Part shown: one piece after another, positions 32,924 to 35,273 of the stretch
Position numbering within the stretch: position 1 is the stretch's first letter
Layout: each line of letters begins with the position of its first letter
Origin: an uncultured Bacteroidales bacterium
GTDB lineage: Bacteria > Bacteroidota > Bacteroidia > Bacteroidales > Paludibacteraceae
DNA length: 35,273 nt
Assembly: GCA_937911935.1 (NCBI GenBank)
Contig: CALDQH010000087.1
Span: forward strand, 1-35,273
Direction of reading: 5' to 3'
The notes under the pieces: generated by a model
What the model was told of the DNA's origin: nothing
What the model saw: the letters and a program-made list of their open reading frames with translations, nothing else
Databases searched by the model: none
Position numbers and translations under genes: made by a program

Positions 32924-34354
32924 ATGGCACAAGCAACAGCTAATACACAAAGCCTTACCAAGAAGGTATGGAATCTGGCAACTACATTAGCCGGGCAAGG
33001 TATCGGTTTTACCGATTACATAACACAATTGACCTATCTTCTGTTCTTGAAGATGGATGATGAGAATGTTCAGACATTCGGTGAGGAGTCGGCAATTCCT
33101 GAAGGATACCGCTGGGGAGACCTTATCGACCTCGATGGTCTTGATTTGGTTAAGCAATATGAGGATACTCTTGAAGAGTTAAGCGGTCAGGATAACCTTA
33201 TTGGTACAATCTACACCAAAGCTCAAAACAAGATCGATAAGCCGGTTTACCTCAAGAAGGTAATCACTCTTATCAACGAGGAGTCTTGGCTTGTGATGGA
33301 TGGCGATGTTAAGGGTGCTATTTATGAGAGCATCTTGGAGAAGAACGGTCAGGATAAGAAGAGCGGTGCGGGTCAATATTTCACACCTCGTTCACTTATC
33401 CAAGCAATGGTAGATGTTGCTTGTCCACAGATTGGCGAAACCGTTTGCGACCCTGCTTGTGGTACGGGTGGATTCTTGCTTGCCGCCTATGACTATATGA
33501 AGCCTCAGTCGTCAGATAAGGCAAAGCAGGACTTCTTGCGCAATAATGCTCTTCACGGTTATGACAACACAGCTCTTGTCGTAACCTTGGCTTCAATGAA
33601 CCTCTACTTTCATGGTATTGGTACTGATAGAAGTCCTATTATATGTCAGGACTCATTGGAGAAGGCTCCTTCAACTTTGGTTGATGTGATTCTTGCAAAT
33701 CCTCCATTTGGCACTCGTCCTGCAGGCTCTGTTGAGATTGACCGCCAGGACTTCTATGTGGAGACAAAGAACAACCAGCTCAACTTCTTGCAGCATATGA
33801 TGGTAATGCTGAAGAATGGCGGCCGTGCTGCTGTTGTCTTGCCTGATAATGTCTTGTTCGAGGGCGGTGCTGGCGAGACCATTCGTAAGGAGTTGTTGAA
33901 GAATTTTAATCTTCATACTATTCTCCGTCTTCCTACCGGTATATTCTATGCTCAGGGTGTTAAAGCGAATGTTTTGTTCTTCACCAAGGGAACTCCGACA
34001 AAAGATATTTGGTTCTTTGATTACCGCACTGGCGTAAAGCACACATTGGCCACCAATCCTATGCTCCGCCATCACCTTGATGAGTTTGTAGAGTGTTATA
34101 AGGCAGATAATATCAATGCCCGCACTGAGACATATAACGCTGAAACTAATCCGAATGGCCGTTGGCGCAAGTATGATGTCGATGAGGTTATGAAGCGCGA
34201 TAAGACCAGTCTTGATATCTCGTGGATTAAGCTCAATGACGACGATAACGATATGTCGTTGGCTGAACTTATGTCAAATATTCAGGAGAAGAGCGATAAC
34301 ATTAGTAAGGCTGTTGCCGAGTTGCAAAAACTTTTAGCTAATATCGAGGAGTAA
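32924..34354 (+). CDS. hsdM: Type I restriction-modification DNA methyltransferase subunit M
   Basis: 476 residues. N6-adenine methyltransferase of the HsdM/N6_Mtase family. The helical N-terminal domain has FTDYITQLTYLLFLKMDDE; SAM motif I is DPACGTGGFLLAAY near 176-190; the catalytic NPPF (ILANPPFGTRP) is near 258-261; YFTPRSLIQAMVDVA precedes motif I. With HsdS it methylates the recognition site and protects it from HsdR. It lies 5 nt after hsdR and 1 nt before hsdS. Codon use (frequent GAG, AAG, CTT) is unlike the GAA/AAA/TTA-rich chromosomal genes to the left, consistent with transfer. Confidence 0.95.
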   Translation: MAQATANTQSLTKKVWNLATTLAGQGIGFTDYITQLTYLLFLKMDDENVQTFGEESAIPEGYRWGDLIDLDGLDLVKQYEDTLEELSGQDNLIGTIYTKAQNKIDKPVYLKKVITLINEESWLVMDGDVKGAIYESILEKNGQDKKSGAGQYFTPRSLIQAMVDVACPQIGETVCDPACGTGGFLLAAYDYMKPQSSDKAKQDFLRNNALHGYDNTALVVTLASMNLYFHGIGTDRSPIICQDSLEKAPSTLVDVILANPPFGTRPAGSVEIDRQDFYVETKNNQLNFLQHMMVMLKNGGRAAVVLPDNVLFEGGAGETIRKELLKNFNLHTILRLPTGIFYAQGVKANVLFFTKGTPTKDIWFFDYRTGVKHTLATNPMLRHHLDEFVECYKADNINARTETYNAETNPNGRWRKYDVDEVMKRDKTSLDISWIKLNDDDNDMSLAELMSNIQEKSDNISKAVAELQKLLANIEE

Positions 34355-34355
34355 T

Positions 34356-35273
34356 ATGGATACCAAGAAACTTCGACAGAAAATACTTGACCTCGCAATC
34401 CGAGGAAAGCTCGTTCCGCAAGACCCAAACGACGAGCCAGCATCTGTATTACTCGAGCGTATTCGTGCCGAGAAAGAGCAACTCATAAAGGAGGGCAAAA
34501 TCAAGCGCAGCAAGAAGTCTGCGGCTACCGATAAGTCACATTATGAGAATGTACCCTTTGAAATACCAGAATCTTGGTGCTGGACTACTGTGTCTGCTAT
34601 TTCTAAATCCATTTTGTATGGGGTGAGTGAATCTGCAAAGGCATGTGGTAAATATCGACTCTTGCGCATTACTGACATTCAAAATAATAATGTACAGTGG
34701 AATAATGTGCCTTACACCGATTTTGACAGTAATAAGGCGGAATCATATTTGCTTAATGATGGTGATATTTTATTTGCAAGAACGGGCGCTACTGTTGGCA
34801 AATCTTATTTGGTACAAGGGCTTACTGAGAAAGCAATCTATGCATCATATTTAATTAGAGTTCAAACCTATGACGCTGTATTGCCTCAATATATTAAGTT
34901 CTACTTTGAATCGGGATATTATTGGGAGCAAATAGAACAAGAATCTGTCGGAGTGGGACAACCCAATGTAAATGGTTCTATATTGGGAAATCTGCAAATT
35001 CCTATACCTCCAATTCATGAACAGAATCGAATAGTTCTCGAACTCACGAGATGGAAGGATATAATAGATGCTATTGAAGATGGTACAATAGAACTTGAAT
35101 CGTATGTAAAACAAACTAAATCCAAGATTCTAGACCTTGCTATTTCCGGCAAATTAGTTCCACAAGACCCTAATGACGAGCCTGCGATAGAAATTTTGAG
35201 AAGGATAAATCCAGGCTTTAAGCCTTGTGATAACTCCCATTATGAGAACTTACCAGAAAGTTGGGAAGAAATA
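34356..35273 (+). CDS. hsdS: Type I restriction specificity subunit S (HsdS), truncated by window edge
   Basis: 306 residues are visible and the frame stays open to the edge. The N-terminus has the conserved segment KILDLAIRGKLVPQDPNDEP (residues 9-28), followed by a helical linker, first target-recognition domain from about 68 (PESWCWTTVSAIS) to about 225 (LQIPIPPIHEQNRIV), and a second helical region with the repeat KILDLAISGKLVPQDPNDEP (257-276). The second target-recognition domain has just begun at the edge (LPESWEEI). It binds DNA and sets the sequence specificity of the hsdRMS complex. The region encoding the first recognition domain is more A/T-rich than its flanks, as expected for exchangeable specificity domains. 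Start is ATG 34356, 1 nt after the hsdM stop. Confidence 0.93.
   Translation, partial: MDTKKLRQKILDLAIRGKLVPQDPNDEPASVLLERIRAEKEQLIKEGKIKRSKKSAATDKSHYENVPFEIPESWCWTTVSAISKSILYGVSESAKACGKYRLLRITDIQNNNVQWNNVPYTDFDSNKAESYLLNDGDILFARTGATVGKSYLVQGLTEKAIYASYLIRVQTYDAVLPQYIKFYFESGYYWEQIEQESVGVGQPNVNGSILGNLQIPIPPIHEQNRIVLELTRWKDIIDAIEDGTIELESYVKQTKSKILDLAISGKLVPQDPNDEPAIEILRRINPGFKPCDNSHYENLPESWEEI

Overview
The window looks like a chromosomal segment of a Bacteroidales bacterium; genus and family cannot be read from it. The evidence is: repeated Bacteroidetes-type promoters (TTTG, 19-20 nt, TAnnTTTG); an N-succinylornithine carbamoyltransferase with the diagnostic Pro90; a secreted protein with a type IX secretion (T9SS) sorting tail; an OmpA protein starting with a Lys-rich signal peptide; a DUF4301 gene; and a Bacteroidetes-style glycogen gene cluster. 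Most of it is core housekeeping DNA, and the right end is a transferred restriction-modification locus.

Layout. A tRNA-Phe is cut by the left edge (1-47, minus). Then, on the minus strand: a receiver/PEP-pyruvate-binding fusion protein (138-3110), an OmpA-family porin (3270-4661) and miaB (4770-6077). A 620-bp gap follows with two promoter-plus-terminator units that look like small RNAs or attenuators, then greA and a HIT hydrolase on the plus strand. Next on the minus strand come asnS, a DUF4301 gene, and the glycogen set (GH57 enzyme, glycosyltransferase, debranching enzyme) followed by prmC. Divergent from prmC is a tight plus-strand operon ribD-cls-aroK, then argF'. Convergent with it is a minus-strand run wecB, U32 peptidase-family gene and a 1098-residue AsmA-like protein. 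A 1109-residue T9SS-secreted multidomain protein (26721-30050, plus) precedes a type I restriction-modification operon hsdR-hsdM-hsdS, whose hsdS runs off the right edge.

How genes work together. The debranching enzyme, glycosyltransferase and GH57 enzyme form a storage-glycogen module. MiaB modifies A37 of tRNAs reading UNN codons, including the tRNA-Phe at the left edge, which has the A36-A37-A38 signature. RibD (riboflavin), AroK (chorismate) and ArgF' (arginine) are biosynthetic.

The most unusual signal is not a gene. Three intergenic regions (6611-6691, 7705-7916, 20562-20735) carry related hairpin modules in which loops and linkers are conserved while the stems differ in sequence but stay self-complementary. 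These regions flank greA, the HIT gene and asnS, and argF'. Separately, imperfect 7-nt tandem repeats of several sequences lie in intergenic DNA, several of them at or across gene 3' ends. I found no CRISPR array, transposase, phage gene or integrase; hsdRMS is the only defence system visible.
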